From: Piezodorus guildinii
Lineage: Eukaryota > Arthropoda > Insecta > Hemiptera > Pentatomidae
NCBI GenBank assembly: GCA_023052935.1
Contig: CM041292.1
Span: 91,309,169 to 91,373,168 of the forward strand
Direction: 5' to 3'
DNA length: 64,000 nt
Shown: positions 11,401 through 50,976 of the stretch, piece by piece
Numbering within the stretch: the stretch's first letter is position 1
Layout of the letters: each line of letters starts with the position of its first letter
The notes under the pieces: generated by a model
What the model was told of the DNA's origin: nothing
The model's input: the letters and a program-made list of their open reading frames with translations, nothing else
Databases searched by the model: none
Position numbers and translations under genes: made by a program

Positions 11401-12484
11401 AGACAGCGAACCTCTGATCTTATAACAAGGCCATTTAAACATTTACAAGCAAAACAATGTCCATAAAATACATTAAAAATCTGCTCTTCAGTTATTAAAA
11501 AAAATAATAATAAAACAATTCAAATAAATTATAAACACCTAACTTATGATTTAATCACTTCGATTTCATCAACCAATTAAAATTCCATCCAATGCCACAA
11601 TTCAATGGATTCTTAATCCATCCTTTCGGCGTGTTTACTAATTTGTAAAATAAATATTAATTATGATTTATTCTAACAATTCATAATCACAAAAATATGA
11701 ATACATGTACGAGGAGTATATGTATGCATATAATTGTATGCACATCTATATACCAAAAAGGTTTTCATGTAAATAGAGAAGGTTTGTGTGTAGAAAGTAC
11801 ATAACAATATGGGCTCTCCATTTTCAGATTTAAAGTATACAAGCGAATTTAACAGATACGCTATTCAATTTTAGTTTACTCTTCTGTGATAGCCTAATCT
11901 TCAATTACATCATGTAGTCAGCACCTTTAATAAAAAAAAAAATTAATTAAAATAAAAATTCACAAGTCTTAACTAGTATAAATAAATATAAATAACATAA
12001 AGCAAAAATTTAGAGGAATTTTATCATCAAATAAATCATTCAACTTCATCAAAAATGATTAAAAATCTTGGAAAGTCACCTGGGTTTTTTTGGAAAGTCA
12101 TCCTCTAAAGGCATTGGTGACTTTTCTTTAAAGCATCTTCACAATTTTTTATCGTACATCCTCTATCTATGTGCCCTTATTTTTTAGCTCATGAAATCTT
12201 GAATTTCTTGTTACGGCATATCGGGTGCCATAACAAAACATATTTTATTTCTCATTAACTCTTACAAGAAAGTAGTTCAAGACCACATTTGCTCATCTGT
12301 AGAACCTATTTTTCGAAGAATGTCTTCAACTAACTTATTGGTTTTTATACCCATTAATGTCCCATATTCCTTTGTAGATATTTTGGTGGAGGAATTACAA
12401 TAGTTAGTGTTAACCTTTTATTATCTATCAAATTATGATTCTCTACTGATAATTCCTACTTAAAGATATTTATATTTTAAAACA
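8446..12484. other. Intergenic or 3'-flanking AT-rich DNA
   Basis: About 4 kb between the two convergent genes without a supportable exon or RNA gene. It includes a GT-rich stretch near 9425-9445, CA-rich patches near 9450-9480 and 9868-9896, and a perfect 24-bp AT palindrome at 9814-9837. Part could be a long GSK3 3' UTR on the - strand. Confidence 0.4.
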
Positions 12485-12640
12485 AAAAAATCTGGTGCGA
12501 GCAACACACGACTTTCACTTAGTTCGTCACTTTGTATTACCTTTTACAACTTGGTGTATAAGATAATATTTTTTCTAAAATCTTTTCGTTTCCTACGGTA
12601 TATTATACGTCTATGTTATTGTTCTTTATGTCAAAAAAAC
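12485..12640 (-). repeat. Fragment of a dispersed transposon also seen at 57083-57995 and 19318
   Basis: Contains GGTATATTATACGTCTATGT, which is repeated exactly at about 57759-57778, and the reverse complement of the GTGTTGC...GCACCAGATTTTT motif seen at 19318-19350 and 20226-20250. It is a short degraded copy. Confidence 0.5.
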
Positions 12641-13094
12641 AATAATTACACTAAAAAATAGTTTTACTCTTTCATCGTTTATTTGGTCATTAAATTTGTT
12701 TAACTTGTATATTTAGCTGTCCTTCATCAATCTCATTAAGATGATATGGTTAATCTTTTGGAATGTACAAAATTAAAGGTAGTTTAGGGGAAGAAAATTT
12801 AAGATAACAACATTTAAGTTCTTCCATAACATTTCAATCAGAATGAAACCTACGTAATATTAAAGCCCATTAAATTTTACATCAATATAGCGAGTTTAAT
12901 CAAAATAGTAGATAAATAAATATAAGATAAATAATAGTAAAAAAAATTGTTTTTAGAAAATCATAAAAAGGTGTAAAATGAATGGTATAAATAAAGTGGC
13001 TCCTCTGGTTAGCTGAATTTGATGAAAAAGTTGCCGTAACATCTCAGGCATAGAAGCTCTTAAAATATTAATTTTCAGATTTATACAACATTTG

Positions 13095-13310
13095 TTTCCA
13101 TGCTAGACTTACCACATATACACACACACACACACACAGATCTTTTTGCGGGAATAGGTTATTTGGACTCAGGGGACCCTAAAACGTGTATTTCCGTTGA
13201 AAACTGGAATTAGAACATTTTCACGATCGCAATACCTTCCCTTACTTTATACATTTCATAAATAGGTAAGTGAAAGTAAAAATTATCTGTCAAATATTAT
13301 TTCTTAAAAC
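13095..13310 (+). repeat. Dispersed repeat family A, copy 3 (best copy)
   Basis: Starts with CTAGACTTACC and a CA microsatellite (13121-13138). It then runs through TTTTTGCGGGAATAGGTTAT, GGGGACCCTAAAACGTGTAT, TTCCGTTGAAAACTGGAATT, CGATCGCAATACCTTCCC and ATAGGTAAGTGAAAGTAAA. Related copies lie at 2256-2400 (-), 3055-3210 (+), 17300-17365 (+, partial) and 63440-63640 (-). No ORF is present. The right end carries a consensus 5' splice-site string (AGGTAAGT). Confidence 0.7.
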
Positions 13311-13340
13311 TGATACACTAATATTTGACAGACAATTTTT
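13278..13340. repeat. 63-nt inverted repeat, miRNA-precursor sized
   Basis: Arms 13278-13299 and 13319-13340 are 22 nt each and complementary at all but one position, around a 19-nt loop. The arms contain CTGTCAAATATT and its complement. It abuts the right end of the family A repeat, so it may be transposon-derived. No known miRNA is recognised. Confidence 0.6.
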
Positions 13341-13490
13341 TTTTGCGTACGAATTATCAGTAGAGAATTATAACTTGATAGTGCTATGTATTGAGGATAT
13401 TGAAAGGAATTAATTCATTATTAGATTATTTTAATATTAGTCAAATGATTATTAATATTCCTTTGTCAATAAAACTCAAAGGGCGTTTAC

Positions 13491-13840
13491 CTGCCCCCCT
13501 TGGATTCTCGAATGGGCCCCCTCTCCCCTGCGATACAGGCTGGACTGCTGACTTCGGGCACTTCCCATATCAGCCATGCCTCCCTTTGTCATGTCATCGG
13601 CAATTTCCAAAAAATACAAAAAATAGTATTTTTGTAAAGAAGAGGGGATAGAGATGACAAAAGCTGAAAATCGAGAAGCAGAACAAGTCAGTCGTGTTCT
13701 ATCCACAAGAAGAGGTCAGTGGTATTCCATCTACGAGAAGAGGGCAGTCTTATTGGAAAGACAGAAGAGTTCAAGTCCATCTAGAGAAGTCCGTCAGGGG
13801 TCAGAATTCCACCTTCGCCAACCACCTAAGTGTTTGTAAC
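13491..13840. other. GC-elevated island with splice-like boundaries
   Basis: This block is clearly less AT-rich than its flanks. On the - strand it holds a good acceptor (GTTCTGCTTCTCGATTTTCAG, exon edge 13663) and a good donor (GGGGCAG|GTAAAC, exon edge 13491), which would define a 173-bp exon downstream of the last recognised GSK3 exon. Read from the GSK3 phase it gives about 24 codons and a stop. The + strand half (13654-13836) has an open frame and is followed by AATAAA near 13882, as in an LTR end. Alternative exon, UTR exon or retrotransposon fragment are all possible. Confidence 0.35.
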
Positions 13841-13953
13841 GTACCTTTTTGTTGTGATATTGTTTGACAAAGTTAACTATAATAAATCCCTCAGTATTCT
13901 CAGGAATAGTGTAAATAGATTGTATATGTGTAAGTTAATTTTAAATAATGTAA

Positions 13954-13959
13954 TTTATT
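13954..13959 (-). terminator. Candidate poly(A) signal for GSK3 (read-through form)
   Basis: The - strand reads AATAAA about 255 nt downstream of the TGA at 14214-14216. This is a plausible end for a transcript that does not splice at the 14217 donor. The hexamer alone is weak evidence in AT-rich DNA. Confidence 0.3.
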
Positions 13960-14213
13960 GAAACCTGGTTAATTTAATCTTACCCTGCATGCACGACTGG
14001 GATCGGTAAACACGATACCTATGGAAAAGAACTCCAATGGTTCCAAAAAATATAATATATAAACTACATTAAATATATTGATTAATACTGTTTTGAAGAT
14101 GCCGCTGCCTTAGAAAAGCAATCGGTCAAAAATATAAAATAAAAGAATAACACTAATATAGGAAGCCTTTAATCTATATCTATTAAATGTAGATAGATTA
14201 CTACTTAGCTTTC

Positions 14214-43925
<29,712 letters not shown>

Positions 43926-43930
43926 ACAGG

Positions 43931-44723
43931 GTAAGGTGGGGTCAGATACGACTACTATGCTACTTTTAGAAATAAGTTTAAAACTTTTTTTGAGGGTTAA
44001 TAATAGTACTGCATATTATTTTATATAATCAACCAAAATAACAGTAATAACAGAAAAATAAACAATTGGATTCGTGCAATTGTTAATAAATTAATTAATA
44101 TTGCTTAGGAGTAAATAATGTTCAACGGCTGAGGAATAAAGAAAATATAAAGGGTAAACAAATTTATTTAAGGTATTATAATAACCAAAAGTCATTAAAA
44201 TAGTTAAAACAAAAAAACTTGTGAACAAAAAAATTGTAAATGAACAAACAAAACTAGTGAAATACTATCTTTAAAAAAACCTATTGATTTATAAACTTAA
44301 ATATCAGCTTGTTCAGATGATATTTCTTCGGAAAATTGTGTTAAAAATTACTCTTTTATGCTCACTCAACAACCCTCGAAAAACACGTTTTCCTCTCCAT
44401 AGCAGTTTAACTACAATAAGATCAAAACGTTTAAAAATAGTTTTAAGATTCAATTAAAAATAATTAAACAAATAATTGACGAATTTAATGTCTATGCCTG
44501 ATAGAAATTTGTTACATACTGAGTAAGCTATGACCCACCAAGAGAGTGAACAAGCTAAAGGTAAGATAGTTGTTACTAGGAAGTGACTTGGAAAACCAGC
44601 TCCAGTAAAATGGGAAATAAGAATGACTTCATAGGGAGCTTGAAATGCAGTGGTCTTCAAAGCTATTGCACGACTGCTTTTTAAAAAAACAGACTCTAGC
44701 ATTGGATCTGACCCCAACCTTAC
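43931..44723. mobile_element. Candidate DNA transposon with about 18-bp inverted ends
   Basis: The left end GTAAGGTGGGGTCAGATA (43931-43948) is repeated inverted at 44705-44723 as GTAAGGTTGGGGTCAGATC when read on the - strand. About 795 bp lie between the outer edges. A - strand frame at 44454-44717 has moderately coding-like composition but no recognised domain. No target duplication is clear. It is probably non-autonomous. Confidence 0.5.
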
Positions 44724-45447
44724 TTATAAGCGTTATAAGAAGCATCTAAAATTGACAGTTTGAGAAAATTAAAATCAATTTTCAGGGGACAATTTTTTTG
44801 AAGAGTATTTGTTATTAGGTACTGCGAATATTTAATTCAGAACTTCTAGTTTATAAAACATTAGCAAATACCATAGTAAATAATAAGTTATCCTAGAATT
44901 ACCATTTATAATCCCCTGATAGAGAACCATAGCATTTAAATCATACATTAATAATAATCAAAGCGATTTAAAGAATATGAAATAAATTGTTATGTCCTCA
45001 GTGGGTTATTAACCATTTTGGAAGTGCACTATGCGTTTAGTCTCTTGTTACATACTTTAAACAGCTAATAATAAACATCACCCAAGAAAGAACACTCACT
45101 GAAAGTAAACCAATCAGGTCCTCTGCTATCACAATCAACCATTTTTCCAGAGAAAAAATTAATTAAATACTCAATGGGTGTTGTGGAAAATCTTAAATTG
45201 CAAAACTTTTAATACTTTCTTATCAACAATTTTTAAATCATCAAACTAACAATTTATATATAAAGCCTTCATATCAAAGCTACTACTAATCTGCCCCTTA
45301 ATGATACAGCTAAATTTACATCAACTTGGAGGTATAACCTAAATTCTACTTACACTTTTAAACATTCCAAGTAAACATATGGTGTAATGATAACTTTACT
45401 GATAAGTAGAATCCAACATTTCTCAAATTTTAAACTTACGAAACAAT

Positions 45448-47033
45448 TAAAGGGTATAGCGGGTAAGAATAAGATATCTGCCCCCCGCGGCTTTTTTGAT
45501 TCACAAATCGGGGATCGACTAGATGTCAATACAAATTATTCACCTAATTGTTTAACTCTTTAACACAAACTGTTTTCGAGATTTTTACAAAATCCTCCTT
45601 TGTCGATTAAATTATTTTGGTTTACTATTTTTAATGATGAACCTAGTAATCAACCAAAAAAAAAATCATCTCCCCACCCTCAAAATTTGAGGGCTTACGT
45701 TTCAAGATACGAAGAACCCGAATAACGAATAAAAAAAACTCCGTTAATCCGCCATCCGCGGCATTTCTCCGAAACTTTTGGATAAACGTTTTTTAAATTC
45801 GCCACAAAAATACTAGGGCATGCAATGATGATCATAACACCTAGACGTTGATATCAGCTGATTATTTTTAAAATGGCGGCCGGTTAAAAGTGATTTAATT
45901 CAATAGTTCGGTTATTTTTGAAGATAGAGAAAACATTTAGTATTTTTTTTTAGCCAAATAAAAAACGCGAATAATTATACTTAAAAAACTTGTTATTTTT
46001 GAAGATAGAGAAAAACATGTACATAATTTATAACTTTTCAGGTAAATATCACATGTCATCAAGATTGATAAGTACGCTGAGTATGATAGCAACACAATAC
46101 AGCTGGGCAGCACTGTTTGTTTTATAGTAATTTTGATAAATAAAGCATTTCTCTCTAGAATCAGTAAAGCGCGATAAGAACAAAAACAAAAACAGAGAAA
46201 AACAAAATAAGAAAAATTTAAATTTTGTCTATATATATATATATGTACGCTTGTAACTCAATCAAATCAAAAATCTATCACCGAATTTAGTCAGAAAATG
46301 TCTTTTATACTCCTATATTCTCAGGAATTTTTTCGTATTTTTGAAGTTGTGGAACAATGTAAACAATTAATTAATTTATTTATTTTATTTTTTTTTTTTT
46401 GTGAAATTTATGCATGAAAAAATAAGTTTATAATTTTTTTCATAATGTTCCACAACTTCAAAAAATTGGACAAACATAAAATAAGTGATTCTAACAAGTA
46501 AAGTTATAAGCGATTCCGACACATCCATCAAAGCCTTTTGTGGTAAAATGTTTAATAAGTAATGTAATTCTAAATTTTTGATAAATAAATAATTTTCTAT
46601 AACAAAAAAATATAAGTTTGTTTAAACGCAAAATTTCAGAAAGAATGTAGTTTTTATTTTTTTTTCATTTTGTCCCATCACTTGGAAAATATTCTTGATT
46701 ATTATAAAAGACATTTTCTGACAAAATTTGGTGATTGACACATTTAAGAAAGGTTTTAAAAAAAACATGTTTTGATTTTCTTCCTTTCGCTAAAAATTGG
46801 CTCTTCTTTTAAGAATCATGATCGTAACAGTTTTTTTTACGCTTTTGACTCCTAAGAATCAGAGAAAAAACATCATTAATTAATTTCGAATTTGAATATT
46901 AAAGAAATAATAAAATCGAAAATTGAGGTTTTTGTAAAAATCTCGAAAACCGTGGGATTTTAAGAGCTGAAAAATTGGGTCAATCGTTTTTATTCGACAT
47001 TAAACCGATTTCCCATTTTTAGCCAGCTATACC
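45448..47033. mobile_element. About 1.6-kb element with long imperfect inverted repeats (foldback-like)
   Basis: The outer ends AAGGGTATAGCGGGTAAGAA and, inverted at the right, AAGGGTATAGCTGGCTAAAA match. Further paired inverted blocks lie inside: 45566-45590 (TTTTCGAGATTTTTACAAAA) with 46930-46953; 46275-46312 (GTCAGAAAATGTCTTTTAT) with 46703-46740; and 46337-46356 (TTTTTGAAGTTGTGGAACA) with 46442-46462. It contains GC-richer patches (CCCCCCGCGGC, CCATCCGCGGC) and no long ORF. It is consistent with a non-autonomous DNA transposon. Confidence 0.6.
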
Positions 47034-47649
47034 CTTCGTAGTTAACTTCACTCATTTGAAATTTAATTCGTGAATCTAAGGAAGCACAATTCAACTTTGC
47101 TAAAAAAATAAAATAAAAATGGGCAAAACTATTGATCTCATAAATAATGAGGTCAGGAAGCCAAGTAATAAAATTATAATATTGACTCATTTCTACAAGT
47201 ATACACTCATTATTTCAAATATTTTTTACACAAAAACAAAATCTAGAACTGTAAGATGCCTAATTTATGCATCCAAGAATAACAAACAATGGCAGATAAA
47301 AAAATATATGTAAATACATCATATAGTAAATTTTTTTGGAGTAAAATTACTTAAAATAAATGTAACTCTATATTTCAATTTTATTCTAAACACCTCATAC
47401 TCAGTGAAAGAGGTTGAACCAAACCGTTAACAGTTTATTAAATTGAAAAGTTTATACAATTAAATACTAATTTATAAAAAATGTGTTTAAAATTAATTAC
47501 CAAAACACACACACACACGCAAAGATCATTAGTTAGTTCTATAATTATTTAATACAGAAATCTTTGATTTTAACTACAAAACTAAAATATTAAATCAATG
47601 TTTTATGATGTTATTAGTTGTGAAACAGAAGTTGATACTGATAGGACAG

Positions 47650-47777
47650 TTCCCTCATTGCTCATTAAATAAATAGCAGATCATAGTAAGTACATTTCTT
47701 TTTGTTCTTGCCGGGACCTGTTGAAACAGAAGAAATATACTTACTATGATCTGCCTAATCTCCAAGCGATGAGGGAA
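47650..47777. ncRNA. Two-part hairpin, candidate structured or small-RNA precursor
   Basis: A 13-bp basal stem (47650-47662 with 47765-47777, one G-U wobble) is followed by an internal loop of 13 and 10 nt. Then comes a 25-bp stem (47676-47700 with 47730-47754, one mismatch) and a loop of about 29 nt. The arms carry GCAGATCATAGTAAGTA and its complement. The shape resembles a miRNA precursor, but a small MITE with paired ends would look alike. No known miRNA is recognised, and transcription is not shown. Confidence 0.4.
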
Positions 47778-48354
47778 TAGATCACATAAACACTAACAGA
47801 ACAATGTAACATATGTTTTGTTTTACACATAACATTTTTTTCCCAATAAAATATAAGATTTGTTCACTACAGCATCATCTGTGTTTTTACTTAGTACCAT
47901 TATCTGGTATTTAGGCTAAAACATCACATCTCTCAAACAACATGATAAGTGGTTTTGATCTTGGAGGAAAATCTGACAACAGTGACCTGATCCCAGTCCT
48001 GTCAGACTCCTCAGGTTATAATTGTCCATTGAAAGAAGATTAAAAATTCTCTATGATTCTCCTAGAAGTGGCGTGTTGTTTAGTTTAACTTGTTGCCTAG
48101 ATCTGCCTTCATTTTTTCTTAGCTAAGGCTAATACCACAGACAGGCTATTATCTCTGTTTTGAGCCTTTTCAAGAGAGGTCATCTGTCTTCGCATTAGTT
48201 AATAAGGCTCAATGTTTAGAAACATATTTGACCTGAACCTTAATGGTTAGAGAGAAAATGGTTTTGCTTTTGAATTTCTCCACAGATTCGCGCTGAATTG
48301 TATAAGCATCTTGAGATTAACCTATCTTGCATAAACTCTCATTAAAATTAAGCC

Positions 48355-48450
48355 ACATATGGGATGTAAAAAGGTGTATTAGCCGATGCAATATCAGGTA
48401 CTCACCCCTATCCTAATTAATTCTAAATAGGCAAAATTTAGTTAATTGCC
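48355..48450 (+). mobile_element. SINE family 1, degraded 3' fragment
   Basis: AAAAAGGTGTATTAGCCGAT, CAATATCAGGTACTC, CCCCTATCCTAATTAATTCT and AAATAGGCAAAATTTAG align with the second half of family 1 copies. No target duplication is seen. Confidence 0.55.
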
Positions 48451-49843
48451 ATAACTTCATCTATAAGAGAGCGTGATTTTGCTTAGAACCAAAACTATTC
48501 CCAACTAAATTATTTTAATTTTTTGTGCAATAGAACGCACAGGTAATAAACCATCAACAGCATTAGAAAAATGATCTACAGCTGATGTAACAGAATAAAT
48601 CATCATCCTGCCACAGACATATCAAACCCAGAAATAGGTCAGTAGTCTAGAAGTATACTCATATTGAAGTACTCTGGTTTCATACTTTCGGTTATAAAGA
48701 AAGTTAAATAATTAATTTTACTGCCCCCCCCCTCTAAGATAAATAACCTTTAGGATTAAACTTTTTGAAAACTCATTTATTTATATATAATTTCATTTAG
48801 TTTGTCTACATTTTTGAAGTGGGCATCATAGGGACTTCGACAAAGGTTAAATGGGTAGAGAAGATGTACAAAATTGGTCTGGATAGGAAATGGATTATCA
48901 GAACCACTTACACACTTCCAATGAGCCAGGGATGATAGTGATTTAAATTTAAATGGGAAAAATAAATAGCTAATGGCTCACTTAAACCAGTGATTCTGTT
49001 CACTTAGTCGCAACTCTTTATGTTTATCTTATTCACTCATTCACTGGAGTTCCACCACTTTTAAAAAGTCTGTGAGCAGTTCACCCCTCTTACAGGGAAC
49101 AAATGTTCTTCACATTCACATACAATAATTTTTTTTTTTACTTTTGTTCATATTTAAATATCTTTTGGCAGAAATGCAACCCCATAAAATGACCTTAACT
49201 CTATTTTCTGTTTTTAAACTCGCAATTTGAACAATCCTAAATAAATTCTTTGAATTTCATCACATTCAACCATAATCAATTTTTCTGGCCCAGCTAAGAA
49301 TAACTTCATTAATATGAGTACTAATACTGGATAATTTCATAATATTAGTATCATTATTTATTATAATATTAGATTTTACAAACTAAATAATTAGCTAACA
49401 ACTCGTTATGTTAAAGAATAGGTGTTTTAACTTCTTTTCTACTACAAATTTTTTCACTTACCTTGTCTTGTATCAAGATGTAAAACTTTTACTTGAATCA
49501 GAAGAAAAATCTCATTTCAGATCAATAATTTAAAAAATATAAAGCAATTAATTCAAGAAAATAATTATAATCAGTTAAAAATTACTAAATAGTTAATTTC
49601 TTTGTACAGTTAAAAAGGAGTTCATAAACTATTAAGTTTTTATTAAAAATTTCATAAAGAGAATCTATATAGCTTTCAATGAAATAGTTGAGGAAATGAT
49701 CCCATTTCACAGGGGAATGAAATCGAAGTGTACAAACACTAAGTAGTTTTAACTTCAAGTATATTTCAACACAAAAAAACTTATATATAAAAAAAGTTAT
49801 ATATAAAATTATTTAATTTAGGTTAACTTTCTATAATGTATTT

Positions 49844-49884
49844 ATATGAGATATATGAAGTTAATCTATTCATATATCTCATAT
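49844..49884. repeat. AT-rich perfect hairpin
   Basis: ATATGAGATATATGAA (49844-49859) pairs perfectly with 49869-49884 around a 9-nt loop. Low-complexity composition; probably incidental. Confidence 0.6.
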
Positions 49885-50451
49885 ATTCATGTCTTTTTAT
49901 AAGACAGTTGGTCATATTTGCCTCATTTAAGAATAGGCAAAAAAAAAAAAAAAAAAAATTTAAAAATACTGCAGGTTTTTGCTTCTAAGGAACTCCGAAA
50001 TGTTGGAGGCGGGGGAGAGAGGAGGGGAGAGGAAATGTTACCTGGATCAACCTGTACAGTGCGCTAATAGTAGTTGAAAGGGGTTCCATATACCTCACCT
50101 TTCATTTTATTTTTGGCTGTACTTAAATTATGACAATTTTTTTGCCATGATTGTACAAGTATTGTTTAATCTAATATAAGGCTAATAAGTTTCAGAAACA
50201 AACTAGGGATAGCATGATTTTTTCTGTTCAATTTCATTTATAGCATATAACAATAGACTAATGATATAATATATATTTGATTTTTTTATTGACTTATAAT
50301 TTGTTTTACTTTAACGAGAATGATAAAGGTTTTCATACTTGGAATAAGTATGGAACTTTTTTTTTTTTTACATTTGATTAAGAGTTCATAAATGTGAACG
50401 TCATTTTAACAATCATCTTGGTGAATCATTATCGTTTATATCTTTGATAGA

Positions 50452-50454
<3 letters not shown>

Positions 50455-50532
<78 letters not shown>
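50455..50532. repeat. Run of 78 adenines
   Basis: An uninterrupted A homopolymer. No retroelement body is recognised directly to its left, so it may be an orphan poly(A) tail. Its length may not be reliable in the assembly. Confidence 0.95.
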
Positions 50533-50534
<2 letters not shown>

Positions 50535-50892
50535 GACCCAGTTAAAAGTGATAAATTACATTATTCAAGAAATACGATGCAGTATTTTTGTATTCCAAAA
50601 CTTGAACAAATTACAACTCAATTTAAATTTAAAAAATTGAATTAATAATTATATACATATATATATTCATAAAATAATAATAAATATTACTTAATTTAAG
50701 AAAACTAATACTATGTTTTTAATTCATTGTAACAAAAATATAATTTTTTTTAAACACAAACATGTTCATATATGTGTGTGTGTGGTGTGTTTCAAATGAA
50801 AATAATTTTATAAACAATAAAAAATAATTTTTCTAATTTCAACCTCAAGTAAACGTCCACATTTAAAATGGAATTATAAAATGTAAACTAAA

Positions 50893-50976
50893 ATTCAAAC
50901 AGTATACCTGCAAAATTCAGTGATAATGAAATCAATAGACAGGAATCAGGTTTTCAGGTATACTGTCTGTCAAATT
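50893..50976. repeat. Inverted repeat, hairpin-forming
   Basis: ACAGTATACCTG (50899-50910) pairs perfectly with CAGGTATACTGT (50955-50966). Partial pairing extends on both sides (AAAA/TTTT inside, AATT...CA/TG...AATT outside). The loop is about 44 nt. The right flank TGTCAAATT resembles the arm of the 13278-13340 hairpin. Confidence 0.5.

Noticed and set aside
13654..13839. + strand 61-codon basic frame
   Set aside because: No domain or conserved motif; more likely part of a GC-elevated repeat or UTR. Kept only as part of the island.
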